From: JADJOY01 sp016713535 [NCBI: Deltaproteobacteria bacterium]
GTDB lineage: Bacteria > JADJOY01
DNA length: 64,000 nt
NCBI GenBank assembly: GCA_016713535.1
Contig: JADJOY010000027.1
Coordinates: 50,181-114,180 of the forward strand
Reading direction: 5' to 3'
A model generated the notes under the pieces. It did not search any database and had not been told where the DNA came from. It saw only the letters and a program-made list of their open reading frames with translations. This document shows positions 34,033 through 42,956 of the stretch, in pieces. How positions within the stretch are numbered: the first letter of the stretch is position 1; every line of letters starts with the position of its first letter. A program made the translations under genes and the position numbers.

Positions 34033-34578
34033 CCCCTCGCCCGCACGGAGGGGCACGCGCCGCGTGCCCGCCGATACGCGCCGGCGCCTACACCGCCCAT
34101 CCCGTCGTTCCCCGCACCCCCTCGGAGGGACCGCCTCCCGGCGGTCCGCCGCCGGTCGTGGAACCGGCCCGACGGAGTCGGGCCCTCCGAGGCGGGGGGC
34201 TCGCGATCGACGCACGGAGGGGCACGCGTCGCGTGCCCGCCGATACGCGCCGGCGTCTACACCGCCCATCCCGTCGTTCCCGGCACCCCCTCGGAGGGAC
34301 CGCCTCCCGGCGGTCCGCCGCGCCGGTCGTGGCACCGGCCCGACGGAGTCGGGCCCTCCGAGCCGGGGCGGCTCGCGATGGACGCACGGAGGGGCACGCG
34401 TCGCGTGCCCGCCGATACGCGCCGACGCCGACACCGCCCATCCCGTCGTTCCCGGCACCCCCTCGGAGGGACCGCCTCCCGGCGGTCCGCCGCGCCGGTC
34501 GTGGCACCGGCCCGACGAAGTCGGGCCCTCCGAGGTGTGCTGCTCGCGATCGCCACGACCAGGATTTTTTCGCCCGTG
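34033..34578. repeat. Tandem array, ~170-bp units with variant palindrome head
   Basis: Three units begin at 34042, 34211 and 34383 (periods 169 and 172), each with an A-type palindrome (34051-34069 with centre C, 34220-34238 and 34392-34410 with centre T). The attached head reads CCGCCGATACG, one base different from the common CCGGCGATACG, and appears in the same orientation in all three. Each unit also has a CGACGGAGTCGGGCCCTCC hairpin. The final unit ends near 34555. The open frames here are repeat by-products. Confidence 0.85.
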
Positions 34579-34974
34579 TTACGAGCTCGGCTCGTCGTCG
34601 AGGGCCTTGCCGTTCTCGGCCACCACGAACCGATCTGGATCCGGCCGAGCGAGGTCGGGGATCATCCGCAGATGCCGAGGCAGGCGAGTCGCCGCGGTGA
34701 GCCGCAGGTACTCGTCGACGGCCGACGCCTCGATCCAGACGAGCCCGCCGCCCCCGCCACGGCGGTCGCGGCCATCCTTCTTCACGCCCGAGACCCAGAA
34801 TTCCTCGCCACTCACCGGATCGATGTGATTCCCGGTCACACCTCGTCCGCCGATCGCCCTGAGCATCCGCCCGGCGAAATAGATCGCGCGCCCCGACCGT
34901 GACGCGACCACCCGTGCGATCCACGCAGGTCCATCCTCGTCGTACCCGGACTTGAGCTCGAGATAGCGGAGCAT
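34579..34974 (-). CDS. Conserved hypothetical protein
   Basis: A 131-residue soluble protein with the pattern LELKSGYDEDGPAWIARV, IYFAGRMLRAIGG, NHIDPVSGEEFWVSGVKKDGRDRRGGGGG and WIEASAVDEYL. Proteins with this pattern occur in many bacteria and are often misnamed as a deoxyxylulose-phosphate synthase; no such domain is present here. Function unknown. Confidence 0.75.
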   Translation of the reverse strand: MLRYLELKSGYDEDGPAWIARVVASRSGRAIYFAGRMLRAIGGRGVTGNHIDPVSGEEFWVSGVKKDGRDRRGGGGGLVWIEASAVDEYLRLTAATRLPRHLRMIPDLARPDPDRFVVAENGKALDDEPSS

Positions 34975-35046
34975 CGTGCGGCCCTCAGCCCATCTTCAGC
35001 AGTGAGACCAGAAGCGCGGTCACGAGCGGGTCGGGCGTCGTGGCGA

Positions 35047-35481
35047 TCACACGAAGAAGCCGCGCAGGAACTCGGCCGTCTCGGGCGAGATCCCCACGAT
35101 CTTGTTGGTCGCCTGGCGGTAGAGCTTGAAGTCGAGCTCGCCCTCGGGGCGGCCGTCGCCACGGCCGCGGAACGCCTGGAGCTGGGCGCGGCCGAGCGGA
35201 CGGGCGGCGAGCCCGGTGCGGCGCACGACGATGCTCACGCGCGGCGTCTGCCGCTCGCTGGCGGGTATCCGCGGTGTGGGCTCGGCCGACGCCACCACGC
35301 CCGCCGCCACGAGGCCCGCTCCGCCTTCGTTCTCGCTCGCGAACACGTAGATCACGTCGCCGGCCGCGATCTTCTTGCCGCCGTACATCGTCTTCTGGGC
35401 GTCGAACGTGAGGGACTTCGCGCGCGGGTCGCGCACCTCGGCCTTGATCACGTAGGCCGTCCCTCGAAGCACGTTCGCCAC
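35047..35481 (-). CDS. Conserved hypothetical protein, possible PUA/EVE-like fold
   Basis: A 144-residue protein starting at GTG 35481: VLRGTAYVIKAEVRDPRAKSLTFDAQKTMYGGKKIAAGDVIYVFASEN then a basic region and LYRQATNKIVGISPETAEFL. The early GDVIYVFASE strand resembles PUA-like proteins, but the assignment is weak. It ends just before the TMEM175 gene's stop, in the same direction. Confidence 0.6.
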   Translation of the reverse strand: MANVLRGTAYVIKAEVRDPRAKSLTFDAQKTMYGGKKIAAGDVIYVFASENEGGAGLVAAGVVASAEPTPRIPASERQTPRVSIVVRRTGLAARPLGRAQLQAFRGRGDGRPEGELDFKLYRQATNKIVGISPETAEFLRGFFV

Positions 35482-35490
35482 CGCTTCCGA

Positions 35491-36075
35491 TCACCCACCC
35501 GGTGCGGCGAGCGAGCGCTCGATGCGACGGTCGGGGATCAGCCACACGAGCGCCACCGCGACGTAGAGCGCCTCTGCGACCCACGGCCACACGAAGGTGG
35601 ACGCGATCCCGAGCACGTACGCGACCGGCGAGAGTTTCCCCTTCCAGTCGCTGCCGACCGCGCTCTTGAGCGCCGACTGCGGGCCCTGCGAGGCGATGAT
35701 CGTCTGCTGCAGGATGAAGTACGCGATCGCCGCCGCCAGCAGCACGCCGCCGTAGAGCGCCGACGGCACCGCGGCGAAGTGGTTCTCGCCCATCCAGCCG
35801 GTGACGAACGGGAAGAGCGAGAGCCAGAAGAGCAGATGCAGGTTCGCCCACAGGATGCCGCCGGTCACGTGCTTGCACGCGTGCATCATGTGGTGGTGGT
35901 TGTTCCAGTAGATGCCGACGTACACGAAGCTCAGCACGTAGCTCAGGAACACCGGCACGAGCGGCGCGAGCGCACCCACGCTCTCGCCGTGCGGCACCTT
36001 CATCTCGAGCACCATGATCGTGATGATGATCGCGATCACGCCATCGCTGAACGCCTCGAGCCGCCCCTTACCCAC
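35491..36075 (-). CDS. TMEM175-family potassium channel-like protein
   Basis: A 194-residue integral membrane protein with the family signature RLEAFSDGVIAI at residues ~5-16 and about six membrane segments. Bacterial TMEM175 proteins are potassium-selective channels forming tetramers. His residues in YWNNHHHMMHAC are also typical. The start is GTG 36075; it overlaps the end of the upstream toroid protein by 8 bases. Confidence 0.88.
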   Translation of the reverse strand: MGKGRLEAFSDGVIAIIITIMVLEMKVPHGESVGALAPLVPVFLSYVLSFVYVGIYWNNHHHMMHACKHVTGGILWANLHLLFWLSLFPFVTGWMGENHFAAVPSALYGGVLLAAAIAYFILQQTIIASQGPQSALKSAVGSDWKGKLSPVAYVLGIASTFVWPWVAEALYVAVALVWLIPDRRIERSLAAPGG

Positions 36076-37087
36076 CCTCGCCCTCGTTCGCTTCGTAGCG
36101 CGGGGGCTCGTCCCCCGCCGACGGTCGGGCGCCCCTCGCCCACGCGAGCACGCGCAGCGCGCGCAGGGTGTTCCAGCGGCTCGGACGCCCCTCGCCTTCG
36201 TCGAGCTCGATCGGCATTCGCCCGGGGTAGCGCACGTCGAGCGACCAGCGGCCGTCGGTGGCGCGCCGGGCCTCCACGAGGCCGGCCGCGTCGCTCACCC
36301 GCTCGTCCGGCTCGACGCCAGCGGAGCGCAGGTAGTCGAGCCCGCGCAGCAGGTCGTAGTGCCACCAGGTCGGAAACGCGAAGCGCGTCCAGTCGGCCCC
36401 CGCCGCCTTGCGATCCTCGATCACCTCGCCCGTCGAGCGCCGGCGGAAGAGCCGTCGCGAGAGCAGATACTCCTCGCCTCGCTGCCGCGCCCCGGTGACT
36501 TCCGAAGCGGCGCCACCGCCCGCGCGTTCGTATTCGAGGAGCGCCTCGAGCACGCAGATCGTGGTGTGGAACGACGAGCGCGTGGCGCCGTTCTCGCGCT
36601 CGCAGTTCCAGCCGCCGTCGTCGAGCTGCTCGGCGAGCAACCGCTCGATCAGCCCGCCGACGTCTTCCCCGAAGTAAGCCCCCACGGCCGCGACCTGGCC
36701 GTTGATGCAGGGCTCGGTCTCGCCGGCGAAGAAGCCGTTCGCCTCGGCCTCCGGCGGGCCGCAGCCGCGCCACGTCACGTGCTCGCGCACCAGCCCGACC
36801 GCCGTACGGGCCGCCTCGCTCGCCGGATCGAGCCCGAGCTCGCGCAGCAGCATGAGCGCGTGCATCGTCGAGTCCCAGCCGCGGCTCCACGCGGCCCCGC
36901 CCCACCGACCGTCGGCCGCCTGCAGCGCGAGCAGCCGCGCGCCGAAGCCCTCGCTGGCCACCCGCGCCCGCTCGCGCGCGACCGCGGCGCTCGGCGCGCA
37001 GAGCACGTCGCGCATCACCTGCCAGCGGATCGACGGATCGGCGTCGAGGAGCCAGCTCGTGACGGGGTCGTCGGCCAGCGGCGTCAC
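36068..37087 (-). CDS. Alpha/alpha-toroid (prenyltransferase/squalene-cyclase-like) protein
   Basis: About 339 residues of helical repeats, with LQAADGRWGGAAW, LAEQLDDGGWNCERENG and GRWSLDVRYPG resembling the QW-type motifs of prenyltransferase and squalene cyclase repeats. Similar bacterial proteins are of unknown function; the DxDD cyclase motif was not seen, so cyclase activity is not claimed. GTG 37087, with GAGG 8 bases upstream, is preferred over GTG 37120. Confidence 0.7.
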   Translation of the reverse strand: MTPLADDPVTSWLLDADPSIRWQVMRDVLCAPSAAVARERARVASEGFGARLLALQAADGRWGGAAWSRGWDSTMHALMLLRELGLDPASEAARTAVGLVREHVTWRGCGPPEAEANGFFAGETEPCINGQVAAVGAYFGEDVGGLIERLLAEQLDDGGWNCERENGATRSSFHTTICVLEALLEYERAGGGAASEVTGARQRGEEYLLSRRLFRRRSTGEVIEDRKAAGADWTRFAFPTWWHYDLLRGLDYLRSAGVEPDERVSDAAGLVEARRATDGRWSLDVRYPGRMPIELDEGEGRPSRWNTLRALRVLAWARGARPSAGDEPPRYEANEGEGG

Positions 37088-37132
37088 GGATCGAGCCTCA
37101 TGGGCCGAGATGGATAACACGCGCGGCGGGCT

Positions 37133-37555
37133 TCAACCGCCCGCGCTGCCCGGCGGGTGCTCGAGGAACCAGTCGCGGATCCCCGGCATCTCGACCTCGA
37201 AGCCGCCCGGGATCGAGAAGTTGAGGACGCCGGCCTTCACCGAGCCGCGGTTCTCGAAGTCGTAGGTGGTGCCACCGGGCACGAGCACGAACGCTCCCGG
37301 CTCGGCGTCGACCCACTCTTCACCCACGAGGACGCTCATCGTCCCGGCGATCACGTAGAAGATGTCGTCTTCCTCGTGGGAGTGGGCACCCGGCCCCTGC
37401 GTGTGCGGCTCGAGCCACCACTCCGAGATCGAGTAGCGGTTCGCCGATTCGCCGCCGTCGGCCTTGAAGAGTGCGCGGATGCGGCCCATCGGGTAGTCGC
37501 GGCCGCCACCGGGTGGCAGCACCACGGGCTTCCGCGCAGGAACGTCTTCGGCCAT
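37133..37555 (-). CDS. Cupin-domain protein
   Basis: A 140-residue single-domain cupin. The metal-site motif appears as HTQGPGAHSHEEDDIFYVIAG with clustered His and Glu, and the second cupin motif as PGAFVLVPGGTTYDF. Probably a metal-binding enzyme or a sugar-isomerase-like protein of unknown substrate. ATG 37555 is preceded by GGGCGAC. Neighbours are short single-domain genes on the same strand. Confidence 0.8.
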   Translation of the reverse strand: MAEDVPARKPVVLPPGGGRDYPMGRIRALFKADGGESANRYSISEWWLEPHTQGPGAHSHEEDDIFYVIAGTMSVLVGEEWVDAEPGAFVLVPGGTTYDFENRGSVKAGVLNFSIPGGFEVEMPGIRDWFLEHPPGSAGG

Positions 37556-37599
37556 GTCGCCCTCGTGTTCGCGGTCGTTCGATCGCGCCGCGCGCCGGC

Positions 37600-38247
37600 T
37601 CAGCTCTTTCGGCGGAGCAGCATGTGGGTCGCGCGCTCGCCGGGAATGACCTCGCTCACGCGGTAGCCGAGCGCGTCGAGGTCGAGCCCCGCGAAGAGCG
37701 GCTCGCCCGCGCCCATCAGCACCGGTCGCACCGCGAGGTGGAGCTCGTCGATCAAACCGGCGCGCAGGTACTGGCGAACCGTCCCGGGCCCGCCGCCGAT
37801 GCGGATCGCACCACCGCCGGCCGCTTCCTTGGCGCGTTCGAGCGCCGCCTCGATGCCGTCGGTCACGAAGTGGAACGTGGTGCCGCCCTTCATCGGCAGG
37901 TCGGCGCGCGGATGGTGCGTGAGCACGAACACCGGCACGTGGTAGGGCGGCTCCTCGCCCCACCAACCTTTCCACGACTCGTCCGGCCACGGCCCGCGCA
38001 CCGGCCCGAACATGTTGCGGCCGAGGATCCAGGCACGCAGGCCGTCGAAGCCCTTGGTGGCCATGGCGTCGTCGGTGCCGGTCTCACCGCCGGCAACGCC
38101 CTGCATCGCGCAGAACATCCGCGTCGGAAACACCCACTCCATCAGCTCGGGGCCACGCACGCCGAGCGGGTTTTCGAGGCTCTGATTCGGCCCGGCGGAG
38201 AAGCCGTCGAGCGAAACCGAAAATGCACGCACGCAGACCTTGGACAT
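37600..38247 (-). CDS. Dihydrofolate reductase / RibD C-terminal-like protein
   Basis: A 215-residue protein of the RibD-C/DHFR fold: FSVSLDGFSAGPNQS, the ILGRNMFGPVRGPW NADPH-site segment, and IGGGPGTVRQYLRAGLIDELHL. Typical stand-alone family members reduce unknown pyrimidine-like or other substrates. ATG 38247 gives the normal length. It sits 17 bp downstream of the YCII-like gene. Confidence 0.85.
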   Translation of the reverse strand: MSKVCVRAFSVSLDGFSAGPNQSLENPLGVRGPELMEWVFPTRMFCAMQGVAGGETGTDDAMATKGFDGLRAWILGRNMFGPVRGPWPDESWKGWWGEEPPYHVPVFVLTHHPRADLPMKGGTTFHFVTDGIEAALERAKEAAGGGAIRIGGGPGTVRQYLRAGLIDELHLAVRPVLMGAGEPLFAGLDLDALGYRVSEVIPGERATHMLLRRKS

Positions 38248-38263
38248 GGCGGTCCTCCGTCGC

Positions 38264-38620
38264 TCAGCGGGGCACGCCCGGCACGGGCATGATCTCCATG
38301 ACCTCCACCGCGTCGCCGGGGAAGATCGAGAAGTGAGGGTGGTTCTCGAAGAGCTTGGCGGCGGCCTCGTGCGACTCGGCCTTCACGATCGTGAAGCCGC
38401 TCATCGCGTTGCGGATGTCGGCGATGCCGGAGGGCCCGACGCTCTTGGTCTTGCCGAGGGGGCCGCCCATCTCGGTCACGACGTCCTTGTGGCTCTCGAC
38501 CCACGCGTGCCACGCGGCGATGCCGGACTTCTGGCGCTCGAGCTTCTGCTCGTCGGTGAGGCCGTCCCACTTCGACATCGAGGCCGGTGTGCCGACGTAA
38601 ACGGCGAGAAAGGTCTTCAC
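38264..38620 (-). CDS. YCII-like (Dabb-fold) protein
   Basis: A 118-residue ferredoxin-like protein: TFLAVYVGTPASMSKWDGLTDEQKLERQKSG, MGGPLGKTKSVG, and GFTIVKAESHEAAAKLFENHPHF. YCII-type proteins are small enzymes or binding proteins of mostly unknown role. The GTG start at 38620 has GGAGGATC upstream, an unusually good ribosome site. Confidence 0.75.
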   Translation of the reverse strand: MKTFLAVYVGTPASMSKWDGLTDEQKLERQKSGIAAWHAWVESHKDVVTEMGGPLGKTKSVGPSGIADIRNAMSGFTIVKAESHEAAAKLFENHPHFSIFPGDAVEVMEIMPVPGVPR

Positions 38621-38772
38621 GGTCGATCCTCCGATCGGGGGTGATGGGTGGGCGGCCGAGAGCCGCGCGATCCCGTCAGTATGCAACGTGGCTGTCCTCT
38701 GCCGCCCGGTCGCCGGACCCCATTCCACGCAGGCGGATCGGAGCTCCCCCTGTGCTACCGTGACCCGGCGAA

Positions 38773-39242
38773 ATGGCTGATCTGAGGCGTTTCTCCGTCT
38801 TCGCGCAGTTCCTGACAGACCGCTTCGACGCCCGCCGGGTGTTCGACGTGGCCGGCGGTATGGGCAAGCTGAACGAGGCGCTCACGGAGCGGGGTGCCAA
38901 CGTCGTCACCTTCGATCGACGTCACCGGCACTTGGACGTTCCCTACGCCCAGCGTGGATTCACCCTCGAGGAACCGTGCGAGGCGGACCTGGTGGTGGGC
39001 ATGCACCCCGACGGAGCTACCCGCGTGATCATCGACTACGCGGCGCTTCACCACATCTCCTTCGCGGTCGTGCCCTGCTGCAGCGACAACGGGATGTCGT
39101 ACAACCCGTGGATGCGACATCTGACGGAATACGCGCGCGCCCGAGGCTTCGACGAGGTGGGCGAGCAAGCTCTGGCGATCACCGGCCGCGCCCGGGTGCT
39201 GTATGGGTGCTTCTCCCCCGCTCGCCAGCGCCCGCGCCCTGA
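38773..39242 (+). CDS. SAM-methyltransferase-like protein, end uncertain
   Basis: The first ~150 residues read as a small class I methyltransferase-like fold: FDVAGGMGKLNEALTERGANVVTFDRR (SAM-binding glycine loop and acidic residue), then ADLVVGMHPDGATRVIIDYA and FAVVPCCSDNG. The reading frame stays open to 39969 but becomes Arg/Pro-rich and antisense to other genes, so a stop or frameshift near the C-run at ~39215 is likely; the neighbouring frame stops at 39242. The start ATG 38773 is clear. Catalytic target unknown. Confidence 0.6.
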
Positions 39243-39354
39243 CCGCGAGGACCCGTCCCCTCGGCCACCACCACTGCCAGGTCGTCGCGAACGCCGAGAT
39301 CGCGGTCTGGCAAATCGCGCCTCGTGGCCGAGGCCACGATCGCCGGCGAGTCGC

Positions 39355-39528
39355 TCACGCGTCGCGCTCACCAGGACGGTGGCCGGAGCCGGGCTGGGCC
39401 GCGCCTTCCACCGCCAGCACCTCCTGGTCGAGATAGGTCCGGCACCGGATCGTCACCACCGCACCCTTGATCACGAGGGCGCCATCGCCGGGCAGGTCGG
39501 CCTCGATCCGGACTCCGTCGTCGAGCAT
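39355..39528 (-). CDS. 57-residue possible protein
   Basis: An open frame starting at ATG 39528 and ending TGA 39355, reading VRIEADLPGDGALVIKGAVV and TYLDQEVLAVEG before a low-quality tail, with codon use that looks better than noise. It follows in the same frame as the stop of the zinc-ribbon gene. No ribosome site was seen; it may be a remnant. Confidence 0.35.
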   Translation of the reverse strand: MLDDGVRIEADLPGDGALVIKGAVVTIRCRTYLDQEVLAVEGAAQPGSGHRPGERDA

Positions 39529-39579
39529 GCCGTCACCGCCGAACTGAACGCGCCGAACCCAACCCGCCGCACCACCGGC

Positions 39580-39879
39580 TCAAACCGGGGGCCGCTCCAC
39601 CTCGTACCGCACCACCTTCAGGAATACGAGCCGGCCCACGGCAACCATCGGCAAGCCTGCGATCGGCAGCCAGATCTGGGCCACGCGGGGCCACGCGACA
39701 CTGGCGAGCGCGGCCAGCGCCGCGAGTACCCCGAGCGTCGCGAGGCCAGCAAACACCGACGTGAGGTTCGCTCGTTCGAGGTTCACGAACCGGAGACGAG
39801 CGCCGCAATTCGAACAGTACGACCACGGTCTGCGCGGGTTCACTTGAACCGAGTCGGTGTCACAACACGAACAACGCAT
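39580..39879 (-). CDS. Zinc-ribbon membrane protein
   Basis: A 99-residue protein with an N-terminal CSCC...CSNC zinc-ribbon pattern (residues ~3-30), two hydrophobic segments (~47-63 and ~70-88) and a short basic end. A small membrane protein with a cytosolic metal-binding head; role unknown. ATG 39879 is chosen since upstream sequence is not protein-like. Confidence 0.65.
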   Translation of the reverse strand: MRCSCCDTDSVQVNPRRPWSYCSNCGARLRFVNLERANLTSVFAGLATLGVLAALAALASVAWPRVAQIWLPIAGLPMVAVGRLVFLKVVRYEVERPPV

Positions 39880-39950
39880 CGGGGTCACCCTGACGATCGG
39901 CCAAGAACGGCGCCGATCCGGCCAGCGCGAACGTCGCACGCCCCAGGAGC

Positions 39951-40343
39951 TCACCTCTCGAACGGATAGCTCTGCCAGACGGAAATACGCGTGTCGGAAC
40001 ACTTCACGATCATGAGCGTCTTGAGGTTCGGCGCGGCCGCGAAGTCCTTCCGGCACACCAGGATCGGCTGATCTCCATAACACTCCTCGGTCTCGATCGC
40101 GATGCGGTCGAACGGAACCTGCACCTCGTAGAGCGACTCGCGCGAGAAGGGGAACGTCGGATCCCCCGAGATCGCGAGCATCCGGTCGCGGAGGTCGAGC
40201 CAGATCTGATACTTGAGCGGCCCGATGTCGAAACTGAAGAACTCATCCCGGTCTGGTTCACGAATGCCCTCGCGATCGGGCTCGCAACCGAAGTACTTCG
40301 AGATGGCTTCGACCGGTCCCATCTGCATCGGGTCGCCCTCCAT
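39951..40343 (-). CDS. Hypothetical protein (immunity-like in style)
   Basis: A 130-residue acidic soluble protein with FSFDIGPLKYQIWLDLRDRM and YEVQVPFDRIAIETEECYGDQPILVC; its length and composition resemble SUKH or similar bacterial immunity-type proteins, but no family was recognised. It has no toxin gene next to it. ATG 40343; ATG 40328 is possible. Confidence 0.6.
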   Translation of the reverse strand: MEGDPMQMGPVEAISKYFGCEPDREGIREPDRDEFFSFDIGPLKYQIWLDLRDRMLAISGDPTFPFSRESLYEVQVPFDRIAIETEECYGDQPILVCRKDFAAAPNLKTLMIVKCSDTRISVWQSYPFER

Positions 40344-40383
40344 TCACCACGCGAGCCCCAATCCCCACCAGCGGCCGTCCGCT

Positions 40384-40752
40384 CTAGCCCGGGCGCTGGA
40401 CGAGCTGCAGCGCGTTGCCGGCGGGGTCGCGCAGTGTCGCGAGCCAGCCGCCCCACGGCTGCAGCGCCGGCTCGCCCGAGAACACGACGCCCAGCGCGCC
40501 GAGGCGCTCGCGCTCAGCGCGGATGTCGGAAACGTCGAACGAGAGCCCCGAGAAGCGGCCCACCAGGCAGCGCTCCTCGGCAGGCGCGTCGCGCCCCACA
40601 GACTCGAGGAGCAGCTCGATCGAGCCAGAGCGGAACACGCAGACGCCGTGCGCCGAGCCGTCGTAGTGGAGCGCGAGGCCCAGCACGCTCTCGTAGAACC
40701 GCCGCGCGGGCTCGATCTCGTGGACGAAGAGGCGAACGGCGCCGAGGTTCAT
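40384..40752 (-). CDS. VOC-family (glyoxalase-like) protein
   Basis: A 122-residue VOC protein: AVRLFVHEIEPARRFYESVLGLALHYDG, and ATLRDPAGNALQLVQ at the end. Probably a metal-dependent dimeric enzyme or resistance protein; substrate unknown. ATG 40752 overlaps the stop of the membrane protein gene by ATGA. Confidence 0.85.
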   Translation of the reverse strand: MNLGAVRLFVHEIEPARRFYESVLGLALHYDGSAHGVCVFRSGSIELLLESVGRDAPAEERCLVGRFSGLSFDVSDIRAERERLGALGVVFSGEPALQPWGGWLATLRDPAGNALQLVQRPG

Positions 40753-41111
40753 CGGGAGGACACCTCGTGTCGGGAGGCGAGGCGCTGGTTCCGCAGATCA
40801 CGCCAGATCCAGACGGACGTCCCCGCGATCAGGGTCCCGACCGGGAGTGCGAAGAAGTGCCCCACGACGTGCGCCCAGAACAGGATCTTGAGCGCCAGCC
40901 GCTCGCTCGTCAGTCCCGCGTAGGCGAGACGGCAGAAGAGCACCCACAGCGCCGCGAGCGGCACGAACGTGCCGGCGAAGGTGGCCTTCGCGCTCCCGGT
41001 CGAGAGCGCGGCTCCGTAGAGCGCCGCTGCGGCGATGGTCCCGACCCCCAGGACCGCATCGGCACCGAAGATGAGCCGCGCCAGCAGGAGGCGGTCGCCG
41101 AGGAGCTTCAT
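40749..41111 (-). CDS. Four-helix membrane protein
   Basis: A 120-residue protein with four hydrophobic stretches (~8-28, 40-60, 70-88, 90-108) and WRDLRNQRLASRHEVSSR at the cytoplasmic end. Family unknown. The gene is coupled to the VOC gene by an ATGA overlap. Confidence 0.65.
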   Translation of the reverse strand: MKLLGDRLLLARLIFGADAVLGVGTIAAAALYGAALSTGSAKATFAGTFVPLAALWVLFCRLAYAGLTSERLALKILFWAHVVGHFFALPVGTLIAGTSVWIWRDLRNQRLASRHEVSSR

Positions 41112-41169
41112 CGGGTGACTCCTTTGCCGGGCCTCGCCGCCGCGGGCGAGAGCCCGCCTGCGCAGCCGG

Positions 41170-41574
41170 TCAGCCCCACAGGGAGAGGACGCCTCCGGCA
41201 TACAGCGCCGCGGCGGCCAGCACGCCGCGGCGGGGAACGCTGAACCAGTACCGCCGCCCGAGGAACACGTAACCGCCGAGGATCGCGGCGCCCACGACCA
41301 GCAGGAACGGCGACGCGCGCAGCACCCGTGGCTGCTCGAGCGCGAGGTACCCGAAGACCAGGCCGAACAACATCGCGCCGAAGCCGTGGCTCGCGTTGAA
41401 GCTCACCCACGCGCGCCACATCGTCGTCTCGCGCGTGAGCCGGGGCGACACCTCGGACATGCGCTGCGTGAGTGCCTCGTCGCGAGGGTGGAGCGCATCG
41501 CCCCGGAACGTGAGCCAGCAGTGCATCGCGCCCAGCGCGAAGATCACGAGCGCGCTCGTTGCGATGAGAAGCAT
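41170..41574 (-). CDS. LIC_13387-like membrane protein
   Basis: A 134-residue protein with several hydrophobic segments and the pattern SPRLTRETTMWRAWVSFNASHGFGAMLFGLVFGYLAL, which I recall from a small membrane family seen in Leptospira and other genomes. Function unknown. Start ATG 41574 is taken for the N-terminal hydrophobic segment. Confidence 0.65.
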   Translation of the reverse strand: MLLIATSALVIFALGAMHCWLTFRGDALHPRDEALTQRMSEVSPRLTRETTMWRAWVSFNASHGFGAMLFGLVFGYLALEQPRVLRASPFLLVVGAAILGGYVFLGRRYWFSVPRRGVLAAAALYAGGVLSLWG

Positions 41575-41771
41575 GAGAGTCGCTCCGGTGTGGCGCGGGC
41601 TCGCTCCGAGGGGTCCTCGCCGAGAATAGCTCCAGCGCCGGTTCGGACCTCGTATCGTGCACCTCACTGAGGTGGGCTGACGAGCGCGCGCCGCCGGACG
41701 TAGCATGGTGCCCGCCGCGCTCGCGCGCGCGAACGGGAACCGATGCGGCTCGTCCCTCCGAGGATCTCCCC

Positions 41772-42956
41772 ATGCCTACCGCGGTGATGCGTGCCGATGC
41801 GGGCCGGGCCGCGACGTGGCTGCTGCTCCTCGCGCTCGGCGTCCCGTCGTCCGCGCTCGGACAGGACCGATCGCTGCGCTTCCACGGCAACGGGGCGAGC
41901 GACATCGATCGCGTGAAGATCCGCGTCGACGACCCGGCGACGTCGCTGCCCGGGCCTCCCGCCGACGTCGGCGCCACGGACTTCACGCTCGAGTTCTGGA
42001 TGAAGGCGAGCGCCGCGCAGAACACCGCCCCGGCGGTGCCGTGTGGCGCCGACGTCAACTGGATCTACGGCAACGTCGTGTTCGACCGCGACCGCTACGC
42101 GCAGGACCGGAAGTTCGGTCTCTCCATCGCCGGGGGACGGCTCGTGTGGGGCGTCTCGGGCGACGGGACCGGCGACCGGACGTTGTGCGGGGTGAGCGAC
42201 GTCCTCGACTCGACGTGGCACCACGTCGCGGTGAGCCGGCGGCGCTCGGACGGGCGGCTGTGGCTCCACGTGGACGGCGCGCTCGAAGGCGAGGTCGACG
42301 GACCGAACGGCGACGTGTCGTACCCCGACGACGGCGTGCCGGGGAACTTCTGCGGCGGCCCCTGCACGCAGAGCGATCCGTTCCTGGTGATCGGCGCGGA
42401 GAAGCACGACGCGGGCAGTGCGTACCCGTCGTTCGCGGGCTGGGTCGACGAGGTCCGGCTCTCGAGTCGGCTGCGCTACACGAGCGCGTTCTCGGCGCCC
42501 ACCCAGCCGTTCGTCACCGACGCCGACACCGTCGCCCTCTACCACCTCGACGAGGGGACCGGGGACGTGGTGAGCGACACCTCCGGAGCGGTCGCGGGAC
42601 CGAGCCCCGGAGTCCGGAAGCTCGGCGGCAGCCCGGCCGGTCCCGAGTGGTCGGCGGACACACCGTTCGCGGATTGCGGCCCGGATCCCGACGGGGACGG
42701 GCTCGGCGACGCGTGTGACAACTGCCCGGGCATCGGGAATCCCGATCAGCTCGACGGTGACGGCGACGGTCAGGGAGACGCGTGTGACCCGCTGGTGTGC
42801 GGCGCGGTGGTTGCCTCGGGCACCGGCCGCGCTACGGCGATGGCGCTACCGCTCGTGCTCGCGCTCTCGGCGCTCACGCGAGCACGGCGCCGCCGCCGAG
42901 CCCCGCCTGCAGGGCCCCGGCTCAGCGCCGGCGCGCCACGTAGAAGCCGTAGCTGA
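41772..42956 (+). CDS. Exported LamG-domain protein with TSP3 repeats and Arg-rich tail
   Basis: A 394-residue exported protein. A signal peptide ([14 protein letters not shown]) precedes a concanavalin/laminin G-like domain ([62 protein letters not shown]). Then come thrombospondin type 3-like repeats ([16 protein letters not shown]), and a tail with CDPLVCGAV, a hydrophobic run and [10 protein letters not shown]. Similar tails act as sorting signals in other lineages. The C-terminus overlaps the convergent methyltransferase gene by 35 bp. Confidence 0.78.
   Translation: MPTAVMRADAGRAATWLLLLALGVPSSALGQDRSLRFHGNGASDIDRVKIRVDDPATSLPGPPADVGATDFTLEFWMKASAAQNTAPAVPCGADVNWIYGNVVFDRDRYAQDRKFGLSIAGGRLVWGVSGDGTGDRTLCGVSDVLDSTWHHVAVSRRRSDGRLWLHVDGALEGEVDGPNGDVSYPDDGVPGNFCGGPCTQSDPFLVIGAEKHDAGSAYPSFAGWVDEVRLSSRLRYTSAFSAPTQPFVTDADTVALYHLDEGTGDVVSDTSGAVAGPSPGVRKLGGSPAGPEWSADTPFADCGPDPDGDGLGDACDNCPGIGNPDQLDGDGDGQGDACDPLVCGAVVASGTGRATAMALPLVLALSALTRARRRRRAPPAGPRLSAGAPRRSRS

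Noticed and set aside
39243-39969. Continuation of the methyltransferase-like gene to 39969
   Set aside because: The extended part is Arg/Pro-rich and lies opposite the zinc-ribbon gene; it does not look like a natural C-terminus.
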